A stretch of 64,000 nucleotides of DNA from Cryptomeria japonica (taxonomy: Eukaryota > Streptophyta > Pinopsida > Cupressales > Cupressaceae): contig NC_081412.1 of the NCBI RefSeq assembly GCF_030272615.1, positions 24,493,860 to 24,557,859 on the forward strand, in the 5' to 3' direction. How positions within the stretch are numbered: the stretch's first letter is position 1; each line of letters starts with the position of its first letter. This document shows, piece after piece, positions 44,625 to 54,862 of the stretch. The notes below the pieces were generated by a model. The model saw nothing but the letters and a program-made list of their open reading frames with translations, made no database searches and was not told where the DNA came from. Both the position numbers and the translations under genes were made by a program.

Positions 44625-46058
44625 GATCAGATTATAGTAGAGTATGTCGGAGATGCTTGGGCTTCTGGATTGATTTCAGGTACTATACAGGATGATCGCT
44701 ATGAGGTGATAGATGGATTGATCAGAGTTCAAGACAGGGTTTATTTGATTCCGTCATCACATTTGAGAGAGGTGATACTTAAGGCATTTCATGATGCACC
44801 CACAGCTGGGCATCCGGGGATCTTCAAGACCTACAGGCAGATCCGAGAGCGGTTCACATGGAGAGGGCTCAAGGATGATGTTCAGAGGTATGTCAGGGAG
44901 TGTGCGGTTTGTCAACAGAATAAGGGAGAGCACACATTTCCTGCAGGTTTATTACAGCCCTTGCCCATTCTAGATAGGAAATGGGAAAGTATTTCGATGG
45001 ACTTCATCACTGGTTTACCACGAGTGCAGGGAAGGGATTGCATCTATGTGGTGGTGGACCGCTTGACGAAGTTCGCTCACTTCTTTGCTATTCCGTCCAT
45101 TTACACAGCAGCACAGGTGGCAGATCTTTTCTTTAGAGAGATATTCAGGTTACATGGGTTGCCCAGATTCATTGTCAGTGATCGGGATAGTAAGTTTATG
45201 AGTGTTTTTTGGCAGGAGTTGTTTAGGTTGTGTGGTACAGATCTTACACCTAGCACTAGTTATCATCCGCAGACAGATGGGCAAATAGAGATTGTGAATA
45301 AATGGGTGGAGGGATATTTGAGGAACTATGTAACTGCACAACAAAAAGCTTGGGTCAGATGGTTGCATATGGGAGAGTATTGTTATAACACCACTTATCA
45401 TATGTCCATCAGGATGACTCCTTTCATGGCACTCTATGGTTATGATGCACCTAGCTTCATGGATTTAGTTTTGGGGGACAACAGAGTGCCCAAAGCCAAA
45501 AACTTATTTCAGGATAGTCAGGACATCCTGAAAGTGCTCAAGGAGAATATACAGCAGGCCCAGAATCAACAGAAATTGTATGCTGATCAGCACCGAATAG
45601 AGCGCAGTTTCGAGGTAGGGGATATGGTTTACTTGAGGCTACAACCATATAGACAGTCATCACTCAAGAAGAGCGGAGCTGAAAAGTTGAAGCCTAGATT
45701 TTATGGTCCCTACAGGGTGATTCGCAGAGTGGGCGAAGTCGCCTATGAGCTTGAGCTTCCAGAGGGCAGTCAGGTGCACAATGTGTTTCATGTGTCTAGG
45801 CTTAAGAAAGCCATTGGTCAGAGTGTAGTGCCTTCTGCAGATTTACCCCCTTTGGATGAGGAGGGGAAGCTTGTGTTAGTACCCGAAGCTATTCTGGATA
45901 TCAGGGAAAGGACACTCAGGAACAGAATCGTTAAGGAATACTTGGTGAAATGGAGAGACCTGCCAGATGAGGATGCTACATGGGAGAATGAGCAGGTATT
46001 GCAACATTCAGGACCGACTTTGCTTGAGGACAGCAATTTCAAGGGGGGCGGACTGTAA
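44625..46058 (+). CDS. Chromovirus Pol: integrase with C-terminal chromodomain
   Basis: Same frame as the upstream pol, separated only by a TAG. Counting from 44670: the zinc-binding HHCC has His 41 and 48 and Cys 78 and 81. The DD35E catalytic core has Asp 111, Asp 171 and Glu 207, with 35 residues between the last two. A GPY-like stretch (KPRFYGPYRVIRRVGEVAYEL) follows, then a chromodomain-like tail at ~405-455 (ILDIRERTLRNR.. EYLVKWRDLPDEDATWE). In chromoviruses this tail is thought to guide integration into heterochromatin. The stop codon (46056-46058) overlaps the first bases of the 3' LTR, and the polypurine tract encodes the last glycines. Confidence 0.95.
   Translation, partial: DQIIVEYVGDAWASGLISGTIQDDRYEVIDGLIRVQDRVYLIPSSHLREVILKAFHDAPTAGHPGIFKTYRQIRERFTWRGLKDDVQRYVRECAVCQQNKGEHTFPAGLLQPLPILDRKWESISMDFITGLPRVQGRDCIYVVVDRLTKFAHFFAIPSIYTAAQVADLFFREIFRLHGLPRFIVSDRDSKFMSVFWQELFRLCGTDLTPSTSYHPQTDGQIEIVNKWVEGYLRNYVTAQQKAWVRWLHMGEYCYNTTYHMSIRMTPFMALYGYDAPSFMDLVLGDNRVPKAKNLFQDSQDILKVLKENIQQAQNQQKLYADQHRIERSFEVGDMVYLRLQPYRQSSLKKSGAEKLKPRFYGPYRVIRRVGEVAYELELPEGSQVHNVFHVSRLKKAIGQSVVPSADLPPLDEEGKLVLVPEAILDIRERTLRNRIVKEYLVKWRDLPDEDATWENEQVLQHSGPTLLEDSNFKGGGL
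46040..46053 (+). other. Polypurine tract of the chromovirus
   Basis: CAAGGGGGGCGGAC directly before the 3' LTR. It is also coding, for Lys-Gly-Gly-Gly at the end of pol. Confidence 0.88.
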
Positions 46059-47307
46059 TGTCCCCTTTTTAGCGCAACATGATATGGGGTGTCGTTAGCC
46101 TATTCTGACATGATCCCGAAGGCTAACAAGGACATTGATGGGATCCTGAGGTGTTTTGGCCTAGGTGTTTTCGATTTCAGGCCAATCGGTGCTGCTTTGA
46201 CAGGGTTTCTAGACACTTACTATTTATAGTAAGTTAGTCTCCAAGCAGTGACTTGAAATTTTTAGTGTTTCCCTGGTTGGCATAACTATCAGTAAAAATA
46301 TTTGAAGGCGACAATGATTTAAAGGGATTATCAACAATGTTTTAATATTTAACGATAAAGTGTAAAGTTAAATTAAATATTTAACTTTATCGTTATTTTA
46401 TAAGGTTGGGAATATAAAGTAATGTTTAAAATATTAAAAGTTCCCTTTAATGGTACATTGTGGGAAATAATATTTTATTCTAATTGTATTATCCCACATT
46501 GAGGAAATGAAGTGTTTGCATCCAGGGAGAAGATATAAATGGAGGTTGAGAGCTCTCTTTTGGGGGAGGCTGGGGATGAATTAATGTTATGTTGTTGGAT
46601 TTCGTAGAAATCTGATTATTGGGCTTGGAGGACGGAATCCCTCTTTGCTAGCATTCTCTTCGCTGTTGAAAGACACAGTCAGGAGGATTAATGGTGTTTT
46701 CATTCAGGAAACACATTGGGCTTCATTTGGTGCTCTCGCATGATGTTTTTACAGGGGTTTGAAAGTGCAGATTTGAAAATAGTGTTTTTGCTACAGTACC
46801 GCGTGAACAGTGATTTGCTACAGTACCGCGTGAATAGTGTTTTTGCTACAGTACCGCATGAACAGTGTTTTTGCTACAGTACCGCGTGAATAGTGTTTTG
46901 CTACAGTGCTGCGTGAATAGTAAACATGCTACAGTGCCGTGAATAGTGCTGCTACAGTGCATGAACAGTGTTTTCAGCAGGTTCTATACTTGTGGAGTCC
47001 AGGTTTGAATTTGTTTATTATCATATGGTCTGTAATATTCTTCAAATCTGATTTGTATGCTTGGAGTTGGAATTAAATAAATACCATCAGCATTAATCCT
47101 CTTGTTTTTGGTATTTGATATGTCTGGTTATTTTTATATTGAATAAACTTTGAAAGCTTTACAATAAATATCAGTTTACCAAATTTATCCTATAGCAAAT
47201 CAAGAACCAAAAAAATCCAGTAGTCAGCTTGCACGCCAACTGTTTGACAAAATTACACTAAGTAAAAAGGACATAAATTTAGTACCGAACAGGGGGTGTC
47301 CATTACA
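46054..47307 (+). repeat. 3' LTR of the chromovirus
   Basis: 1,254-bp partner of 39780-41084 with the same promoter and palindrome (46215-46234). By eye the non-repetitive parts differ at about six sites, all transitions, plus one extra G, the 3-base ATG near 46741 and two fewer minisatellite units. Confidence 0.96.
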
Positions 47308-49097
47308 GCCTGTAGCTTCTTCTTGGAGGATTCTCTTTTCTCAGGTCTCTCCTTCCTCTTTGAGCCTCTTGGAGGGGGATTGCCCTCACTTACACTTCGA
47401 AGGTTGCCTTCACTTGCATTTCTGGGATTAGGATTACCCTCACTTACACTTGCTCCTCCTTCAACCGGTCTCTCTTCCAAAGTGAAAGTCATAGATATAC
47501 CTTGCTCTCTCAACTTTTGATGCTGCACATCAACCCATCGACGAGTACAAGACAAGACTGGAGCCATCAAAGCATCTAGATCCACAACCTCGGGTTCATT
47601 CCAATCTAGTCTCACTGATTTGCTTTCTCGATCATAAGATGATTGGAGATGTCTGCCACTGTCCTGAGCTTGGTCGGCCACTCTGTAAATTTTGCATTTT
47701 CTGATAAAGTCTAAAGGCAATCTAGAATGCATCTTTCTTTTTACTTCAAGGTCATCCAAGAGATTCATCACAAAGTCCTCTATCTGAAACTCATGCTTAT
47801 ATTTTCTTCCGACTGTCTCCTCTATATACCCATATGGATCAAAGCTCTCTCTCAGGGCAAAGAATGAGAATGAATATAAAGCTAACTCTTTCTCTGCATC
47901 ATCCATGGCTAGAGCATTAGGACATACCTCAACTGAATTCCCTAATATGATAGGCACAGGAACTCCATTTCCATGTCTGTGTCTGAATGCTTTCACATAA
48001 GCGGCCAATTGTCTTGTTACCTCAAGTAACACTATTCTATCTGTCGGATACCTCGGCAACATGTAGGGAGGTGAAGGACATCCATGAACTCTAATATATG
48101 TAAACTTCTGAAATTGGATGAACCAAGCACCGTACCTCTTTACAAGCTCTTGTGCATCCTGAGATAACCGGTTGTGAATCCCGCCTTGCAATGTCCTGGT
48201 GATGTTCATCGTGAATGTATCATTGACTAACTTGTAGTTACTTCCTGGCGGATGATGCAAGTGAACATAGGAATCACAAACTCTGACTTCCCCGGGCCCT
48301 CTTCCAATCACTCCCCTGTGAGGTAGTCCTGCATACTCAAAGCTTCTGATTAAGGCATATATGATGTATGAACTCATGTGGAAAGACTTGGTAGCCTTCA
48401 ATCTCCTTAACTGTACGTCCAAGCAATGGCTAATCATTCTAGCCCAATGGATTGTTCCTTTTCCCTGAACTATCGCTTGGATGAAGTAGAACATCCACTT
48501 CTAAAAATAGAAGGCTTGAGGAGCCCCTGTAACTCGGTTGAGCAGTGTTATCAAATCTCTGTACTCCTCCTGGAAGTCAATCCTATGTGGTGTGTTCGGA
48601 ATCTTGCTCAGGCGAGGACAACTCTTGAGTAACCAGTTCTTATTGATGATGCTTAGGCAAGTGTCTGGATCATCTTCGTACATGGACCTGGCTCCTTCTA
48701 AGCTTTTATAAATCATATCTTTATGTTCTGGCAAGTGAAGAGCTTCACTTATATCCTCCTCTGAAAGATAAGCAAAAGTGTCTCCTTCCTTGGACACTAT
48801 CGATCTGGACTGTGGATCATAATGGCGAGCACACTCGATCATCAACTCATGGTACTGGATTGCTGGAGGGAAGCCGACCGCCTTAATAATGCCACTTTCA
48901 ATTATTCTCCTTGCGATAGGTGACGGCTTGCCAATGTAAGGGACCTCTCGAAACTTCTTTGTACTGAAGTTCCCCAAGTTGGTATCTCCAATGTTGCTCC
49001 ACTTCGACACGATCTTGGTCTCCAATTCTTCGTTCTTCTGATCTTCCTTCATGAGGGCTGGACGACTGGTGGATGCTCCCGCCTTCGAGGTCGCCAT
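47308..49097 (-). pseudogene. 5' half of the giant-LTR ORF; uncharacterised plant retroelement-type protein
   Basis: The start chosen is the ATG at 49097 (MATSKAGAS, with G at +4); the frame is open 15 codons further up. The first ~198 residues include FREVPYIGKPSPIARRI and GDTFAYLSEEDISEALHLP. A TAG at 48501-48503 follows APQAFYF, then the frame continues (KWMFYFIQAIVQGKGTIHWA.., MSSYIIYALIRSF, YMLPRYPTDRIVLLEV) to a Glu/Lys/Ser-rich linker cut by the chromovirus. Rejoining with one TSD copy keeps the frame, giving ~1,087 codons to 38346. It resembles, from memory, uncharacterised conifer ORFs and the 'putative plant transposon protein' group; no catalytic motif is visible. The single stop and the insertion make this copy dead. 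Confidence 0.78.
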
Positions 49098-49142
49098 CGT
49101 AACACCTACACAACATTTCATAATAAGAAATAGATTTTGCAA

Positions 49143-49900
49143 TGTATAAACATAGATTAGATTAGAGATTGAATTTAGGAAACTTCATGATAAGTCTTTG
49201 AGTTATCATTTCCTAAATTCGATTGAGCTACAGGAAATTCAAAATTTCAAAATTCAAAACTTAAGATCAATATTCAAAATTCAAGACAAGGGAAGACTTC
49301 GCGATACCTCACTTGAGAGCTAACTCTAAAATGCAAAATTAGGAAATTCGCTTAGGCAAAAATGAGGTTTGAAGATTTCAACGTGATCTTCCTCTAGCAA
49401 AGGCACCTCCTTAGTTAATTTCACCACCTTGAGGACAAATTCGCTTCACTTGCAATAAAATTCGCACTCCTCCTTGGATGGAATTTCGCACTTCTCCTTG
49501 CCTTCCAAATCGCATATGAAAGGATGATAAAATGATGATTTAAAATGAGATATCACACCTCCCTTTATATGCGCTTACCTCTTCAATCCCCATAGGCCGA
49601 CTTTTGCAAATAAATAACTTTTAAATAAAAAGAGGAGGCCGACTTTTACAAAATATGAAAAAAAATAAAACCCAAGCGCCCCAATTTATTTATTTAAAAT
49701 AATAATTAATTAATTTAATGCCTTCATATTTAAAAGTTTCAATTTTTTAAAGGCAAAATTAATTAATTAAATGTCTTGTGAGCACTTATTAAATGCAAAT
49801 TTTAATTAAATATTTCAAATTTTATCGAAATTTTGCATTTAATGCGATTTGAAAATGATGTTGGCACCAAAACATGGGAGAATAATGGATATTAACCTTA
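49143..49900. other. AT-rich leader between hairpin array and ORF
   Basis: On the minus strand this would be the 5' flank of the ORF. It contains AAAATTTC/GAATTTTG-type low-complexity sequence and runs of TTAATTAA near 49700-49770. I found no convincing TATA box or splice signals. Confidence 0.4.
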
Positions 49901-49901
49901 T

Positions 49902-51992
49902 CGCTCTGGTCCTTGGGAGAGGGACAGGAGCGCTTTAGCATTTTGGTCTTGATTTTTATGCCTTTTACGTTCAAAGTCACTTCCCTTACGTCCAAATTAG
50001 CATCTTAATTGGGAACCTTGAGCTTGATTGATTCAATCTTTTGAATGAATGTCTCTCAAACCATTTTCGCCCTGGTCCCTTGGTGAGGGACAGGAGCGAA
50101 CTTTACTTTTCTCCTTGATCTTTGGTCATTTTGGTTGCCAACTTACGTCACAAGGCAAGAAATAACTTCATCCATTCATTCTACGCATATTTAATTTGTT
50201 CTTTGCAAGACAAATTTGATATTTGAGTGATTTTCGCCCTGGTCCCTTGGTGAGGGACAGGAGCGAACTTTGTACTTTAGCTCCAAATTGTCAACTTTTA
50301 ACATTAACTCCTTGTTCATCACCTTTCTAATGACATTTCGGACCTTGCATGACTTCGCCTTGCTATCGTTTTTTGAAGGAAATGATTAGTTTAATGAATA
50401 TCGCCCTGGTCCTTGACTGAAGGACAGGAGCGATTTTGCATCCTTGCTCAAGTTGATCACCTTTTGACGTTTGGTTCCTTGCCCATCATCCTTCCAAAGA
50501 CATATTCGATCTTGTGAAACTTTGCCTTGGCGTGGTCTAGGAAGAAAAAGATTGATTTCATGAATATCGCCCTGGTCCTTGACTGAAGGACAGGAGCGAT
50601 TTTTGTTCATTGTGCTAATCCTTGATCATATCGACTTGCAATTGCCTTCGAAGTATAAAATGGTGTTCTTTACTCCCTTTTGAACGTTTGAAATGGAAGT
50701 GGCATCTCAAAATTAGGCATACTTAGACATTTCGCTTTGGTCCCTTGGTGAGGGACAGGAGCGAACTTGACCATTTCTATCACTTTTCGTGGTCCTTGCA
50801 ACTTGGTTTCTCTTCGAGGCGTTCCAAACATCATTGCCACCTTATATCTTGGCCTGGAGCGACTTAAACTTGGAGGGGAATATTAGATAACCTTGATTTC
50901 GCCCTGGTCCCTGACTGAGGGACAGGAGCGAACTTTCATTTATAGGCTCATTCGTGCTTTGCCAACTTTCAAATTTGTCTTCAACGGGCTCATTACGCTC
51001 CCCTTCGCTTATCTTTAACGTGGGACTTGCTCCAACTTGGTGGGAAATTTGTCTTAAGAAGAAATCGCTCTGGTCCCTTGGAGAGGGACAGGAGCGCCTA
51101 GGCAAATATGGGCTTCATTTGGTGTCTTGCAAACTCTAAATGATCTTCAATAGATTCGTTATGCCTCCTTTCACTTGCCTCAAACTTAACACTTACTTGA
51201 TCTTTGCCCAAAACTTGTTTTATAAGGAAAATCGCTCTAGTCCCTGGGAGAGGGACGGGAGCTACCATTAAAATTCGCCCTGGTCCCTGGCTGAGGAACA
51301 GGAGCGATTTTGCTTCTAGGGCCAATTTTCCTCATTATGGTTCTTTCAAGTTATATTCAACTGATAAGATGTACTTCCTTTGTTGTTCTCAAATTGCGAA
51401 ATCATTCAAATCTTTCAAGGACAAGGCAATTTTGGATTTCGAGCTCCGGTCCTTCGGTGAGGGACAGGAGCGATTTTTGACCCTGGCACATTTCCTTGTT
51501 TGCAAATTTCTTCAAATTATATTCAATGGACAGAACATGCCTCCCTTCATCTCTTCCAACCCAAAATTCGTCTTGATCCTGCAAGGACAGTAAAATTTTG
51601 AGAAACAGGCTCTGGTTCTTCAGTGAGGGACAGGAGCGAACTTTGTCCTTGAGGGCAAACGTTCAACTTTTCTTCGCAAATGACTAAGTCTGGACGCTCC
51701 GTCATGTTGATTTCACCTTTCATTATGCCCTTAACACTTTAGTTTGATCAAAATGAGGTCAAAATGGGCTAAGTGAGTCATTTTGCCTTGGTCCCTGACT
51801 GAGGGACAGGAGCGATTTGACCTAAAACTCCAAAAATTTGCCATTTTCGAATCTCAAAATCTTTCAAAAACCTCCAATTCGCGTTCAACTGCATCCCCTG
51901 GCGCCCCTGCACAAGACAAATGAAATAAATTAATAACCAGGATGTATAAAATATCATTTTCGCCCTGGTTCCTGGCTGAGGGACAGGAGCGA
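49902..51992 (-). repeat. 166-bp tandem repeat with a hairpin motif in each unit
   Basis: A ~32-bp motif (CGCCCTGGTCCC, a 7-base centre, GGGACAGGAGCG) starts at 49902, 50068, 50235, 50402, 50568, 50733, 50900, 51066, 51233, 51276, 51441, 51609, 51784 and 51961. Apart from the extra one at 51276 the first spacings are 165-168 bp and the last two 175-177 bp. The flanks pair imperfectly into a stem-loop. Sequence between motifs is alignable but diverged, so the motif is far better conserved than the rest of the unit. It lies 5' of the ORF in the U3 part of the giant LTR. The right half of the motif shares AGGAGCGAA with the array at 30600-32670. Confidence 0.9.
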
Positions 51993-52446
51993 ACTTTCTT
52001 CCACAGGCCAAAATATCGAGATTTTAAGACCTTAGTCACTTCACAAGGCAAAATTGGGTTATTTCCAATGCTTGGGATCAATTATCAAAATTTCCAAAAT
52101 TTGGCCAAAATCACTCAAACAAAATTTCAAAATTCCATCATCAACACTTAGGCAAAAATTTGGACTTGCATCCAAAAAATTGACTGAACCTAGACAAACT
52201 CTTTTGACCTCCTGACAGATTCACCTTATTTCAAAATTGCATCCTACGAGAGGAAGCTCAACAATCTCTCAAAATTTGACTGGACTCTGGCTTAAAACAT
52301 CAAAACGGAAACCCTAAGGCTTAACCCTGGTCCAGACGACTAACTCACCTACTCAAAACCCTAAAAGCAGAGAGAGAAACAGGCAAAACCGAGCAAAAAG
52401 AGGGGGTCCCCATTTTAATGGGGCGATGTGTGAAATGGTCACAACA

Positions 52447-53059
52447 ATACCACATGTTGAGTTACAACTCATTTGGACCAGCTAGGGCTCAAACGTAGGA
52501 CCTTCCATTTGCCACAGGAGTGCTCTACCGATTGGGCTACTGACCCCTCTTGGTTAGCCTATTGTCGGTCCGAGTGTGGCTTATTTCCAATAATGGGTTC
52601 TTGTACATTGTAATTATTAGCAATATTCATTAATTTAGGTCTCTAAAATAATGACTGCTCGTTGAAAATAGACTTTGTGGTGAACTTGAGTGTGGAATAC
52701 TTTACACAGTGAAAATTCCCCAAAAATTAAAGAAACCCAAGCAACATTGTAGGTGCTTGGGTTTCTTTAGTTGGCTTTGATACCACATGTTGAGCTACAA
52801 CTCATTTGGACCAGCTAGGGCTCAAACCTAGGACCTTCCATTTGCCACAGGAGTGCTCTACCGATTGGGCTACTGACCCCTCTTGGTTAGCCTATTGTCG
52901 GTCCGAGTCTGGCTTATTTCCAATAATGGGTTCTCGTGCATTGTAATTATTAGCAATATTCATCAATTTAGGTCTCTAAAATAACGACTGCTCGTTGAAA
53001 ATAGACTTTGTGGTGAACTTGAGTGTGGAATACTTTACACAGTGAAAATTCCCCAAAAA
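52447..53059 (-). mobile_element. tRNA-like TRIM array: two LTRs and an interior with PBS
   Basis: On the minus strand: part of an interior (53059-52926), LTR 52925-52788, PBS TGGTATCAAAGCC (52785-52773), interior, LTR 52592-52455, then a second PBS cut after GGTAT by the giant LTR; it resumes at 37278. Each ~138-bp LTR carries a tRNA-like stretch: box A (TAGCCCAATCGG) and, in the copy at 52815-52831, a perfect T-arm with five-base-pair stem CTAGG/CCTAG and loop TTTGAGC. A Pol III-type promoter inside short LTRs recalls Cassandra elements, which carry 5S rRNA sequence. A SINE dimer is the alternative, but the PBS after each repeat argues for a TRIM. Confidence 0.78.
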
Positions 53060-53865
53060 CAAAAAATTGAACTATGGAAATAGCGTTCCAAGTATTTATG
53101 TGCCTATAATCTTTGTTAGCATCAAAATAATCTCAAGGATGCATGCTTTTTATTCCCCTTTTTGTGGTCATCTGTAAACATCTCCTACAAGTAGGTTGTT
53201 GTAAAGGTTTTTTTAAACTGTCTTATCTTTGTTTTCAATATATTAATATTTTCTTCAATAAAAAAATCTGAACTAGAGTAGTATCTATAAATGTTTAATT
53301 TTTACAATGTCGAGTTTATTAAATTATGTTTTGTTCGGTCTATAGCACTGACAAGTTAGGATATTTTTTATAGGCCTCATTTGTTTTTGTAAATTGGTAT
53401 TTGAGATTTACTTTTTCTAAGTGATTTTAGCAACTTTGTTTTCTAGAATCCATATCTAAGAAATTTGGGAAATCTATCCATGATTGCTTTGCATCAATGT
53501 TTTTTCTCATTGTTCTTTGAGGTGCCTTTGTTGGAAGGTTACAAGGCCTAAGTATGCCTTAGTCTATATTGTTGAAAGCATAACATGGGGATATGTTTTG
53601 ATTCACTGTGGCCAAGAGTACCTTTTGATTGGGTGGGCATTTTTAAGCCTCATGTTATTTCTCACATCCAATAAATAGACTTTTGGGACAACTTGGAAAT
53701 GACCTTGGCTGGCTGTTTCGATCCATTTTGGGTTATCTTTGGCCGTTATAGGTTCATGAATCTCTGATATTGAGCCACTATATCTGTTTTTCTTCTTGTT
53801 TTTGTTTTATTTCCCATTGATAAATTTGGGCAACCTAGAGTGTAGCCTCAATTTGTTTAAGGTTG
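53060..53865. other. Unclassified spacer
   Basis: AT-rich; one open stretch of 64 codons (53484-53678, plus) without motif. It ends at GGTTG (53861-53865), the TSD of the solo LTR that follows. Confidence 0.35.
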
Positions 53866-53994
53866 TGTAATGTTCCTATTTTGCACCATCTTGTTATGTG
53901 AGCATTAGCCAATTTTTTAGGATTTTTGTAATTTTCCTGATGCATTAGGAGGGTTCCGTTATTCTTGGTGAGCTCGGTTCTTAGTTTCAATAGG

Positions 53995-54262
53995 TTTCGA
54001 CAACAATTGCTATTTATAATAAGTGCTTGCATGGCACCAATCTTTCTAGGTTTGTTATCTTTGGTCTTTGGAGAACACTGCTATTTATAGTAAGTGTTTG
54101 CATGTCACCAATCTTTCTGGGTTTTTAGGGTTTGTTCTCTTTGGTCCTCAGAGAACGTCGCAATTTATAGTAAGTGGTTGCATGGCACTGATCTTTTTGG
54201 GGTTTTTCTTTGTTTGTTATCTTTGATTATTGGAGAACATTGCTATTTATAATTTTATAGTA
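53995..54262 (+). repeat. Four tandem units around GCTATTTATAGTAAGTG in the solo LTR
   Basis: The core GCTATTTATAGTAAGTG or a close variant occurs at 54009, 54080, 54160 and (truncated) 54242, spaced 71-82 bp. Each is preceded by GGAGAACA-type sequence and followed by TTGCATGGCACCAATCTTT. The core overlaps the palindrome in the chromovirus LTR at a similar distance from the LTR start. Confidence 0.85.
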
Positions 54263-54720
54263 TTTTTTTGTGTCGGCATCAGTTATCATTTGTCAACTTC
54301 AATTGGTTCCGACATGTTCGATTCTTTGTTTTCAGTGCGTTGGTAAGTTTTTGTAAGGTGATGGAAATTGTTTTATATTTTCGCTTAAGTGTTTATAAAA
54401 TGACTTATTAATATTTAACTTAGGTGATAAATATTTTATAAAGTATGTCTTGAAAAGGGGACGAGTAGCTGGGAGATATAAGTTGTGTTTTAACTTTTAA
54501 AAGTCATCTAGGGGCCTTTGCACATAAATTGTCATTAATATTTCATAGAGTTCTTTTTGAGTGGAAAAGCAATGAAAAATAAAAAAGCACATTTCCAAAA
54601 ATGTAGTGATTAACAAAAAAGCGCTTTTTTGAAAAAATAGTGAAAAATGCTTTTTCAAAAAAAAAAGCAACGAAAAACAAAAGTTGCTTTTTTGAAAAAG
54701 CAGCAAAATAACCAAAAAGT

Positions 54721-54728
54721 TATAAAAG
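54721..54728 (+). promoter_or_regulatory. TATA box of the solo LTR
   Basis: TATAAAAG about 855 bp from the LTR start, followed by GAGGATTGGGG. It is the likely core promoter, about 140 bp before the nested insertion. Confidence 0.65.
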
Positions 54729-54862
54729 GAGGATTGGGGTTCTCATCTGGGTTATTCTACTTGTGCACACATAACAACTTGCTATTGGAATGAACTTGGA
54801 GAGTTCTTTGGATTGTTGAGGATGGAGGCCCTCTTCAGTTAGCTTGGTTTGGGTGGTGCATA

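Larger units (their letters stand above)
39780..47307 (+). mobile_element. Ty3/gypsy chromovirus, nearly intact
   Basis: LTRs at 39780-41084 and 46054-47307 start TGTAATGTCCCC and end GTCCATTACA. The PBS is at 41086 and the polypurine tract at 46040-46053. Gag-pol occupies one continuous frame (41178-46058), with in-frame TAG at 42534-42536 and 44619-44621. Domain order is gag, zinc knuckle, protease, reverse transcriptase, RNase H, integrase, chromodomain. Flanking pentamers GCCTC (39775-39779) and GCCTG (47308-47312) match at four of five. Outside a minisatellite the LTRs differ by only about six transitions by eye, so it is young. It inserted, in antiparallel orientation, into the giant-LTR ORF. 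Confidence 0.97.
37279..52446 (-). mobile_element. Giant single-LTR insertion, ~7.6 kb without its nested element, ORF-bearing
   Basis: Bounded by TG..CA and by a perfect 5-bp TSD, ATACC on the plus strand (37274-37278 and 52447-52451). On the minus strand it starts TGTTGTGACCATTTCACAC, then GCCCCATT..ATGGGGACCCCC, as in the copies at 29342, 30157 and 34389. It ends with AACCCTAATTAGGG, a TATATATA promoter (38145-38152), GATAAGGTAC, GGGTATTTTATTCT and CGTCAACA, as in the other copies. In between are a 166-bp hairpin array (49902-51992), a ~1,087-codon ORF (49097 to 38346) and the nested chromovirus (39780-47307). Each end occurs once, so it behaves as a solo LTR, or as an element with only one LTR. 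Confidence 0.85.

Noticed and set aside
52815-52872. Functional tRNA gene
   Set aside because: The T-arm is perfect, but the acceptor stem does not pair well and I see no normal anticodon arm. The sequence is repeated inside TRIM LTRs.
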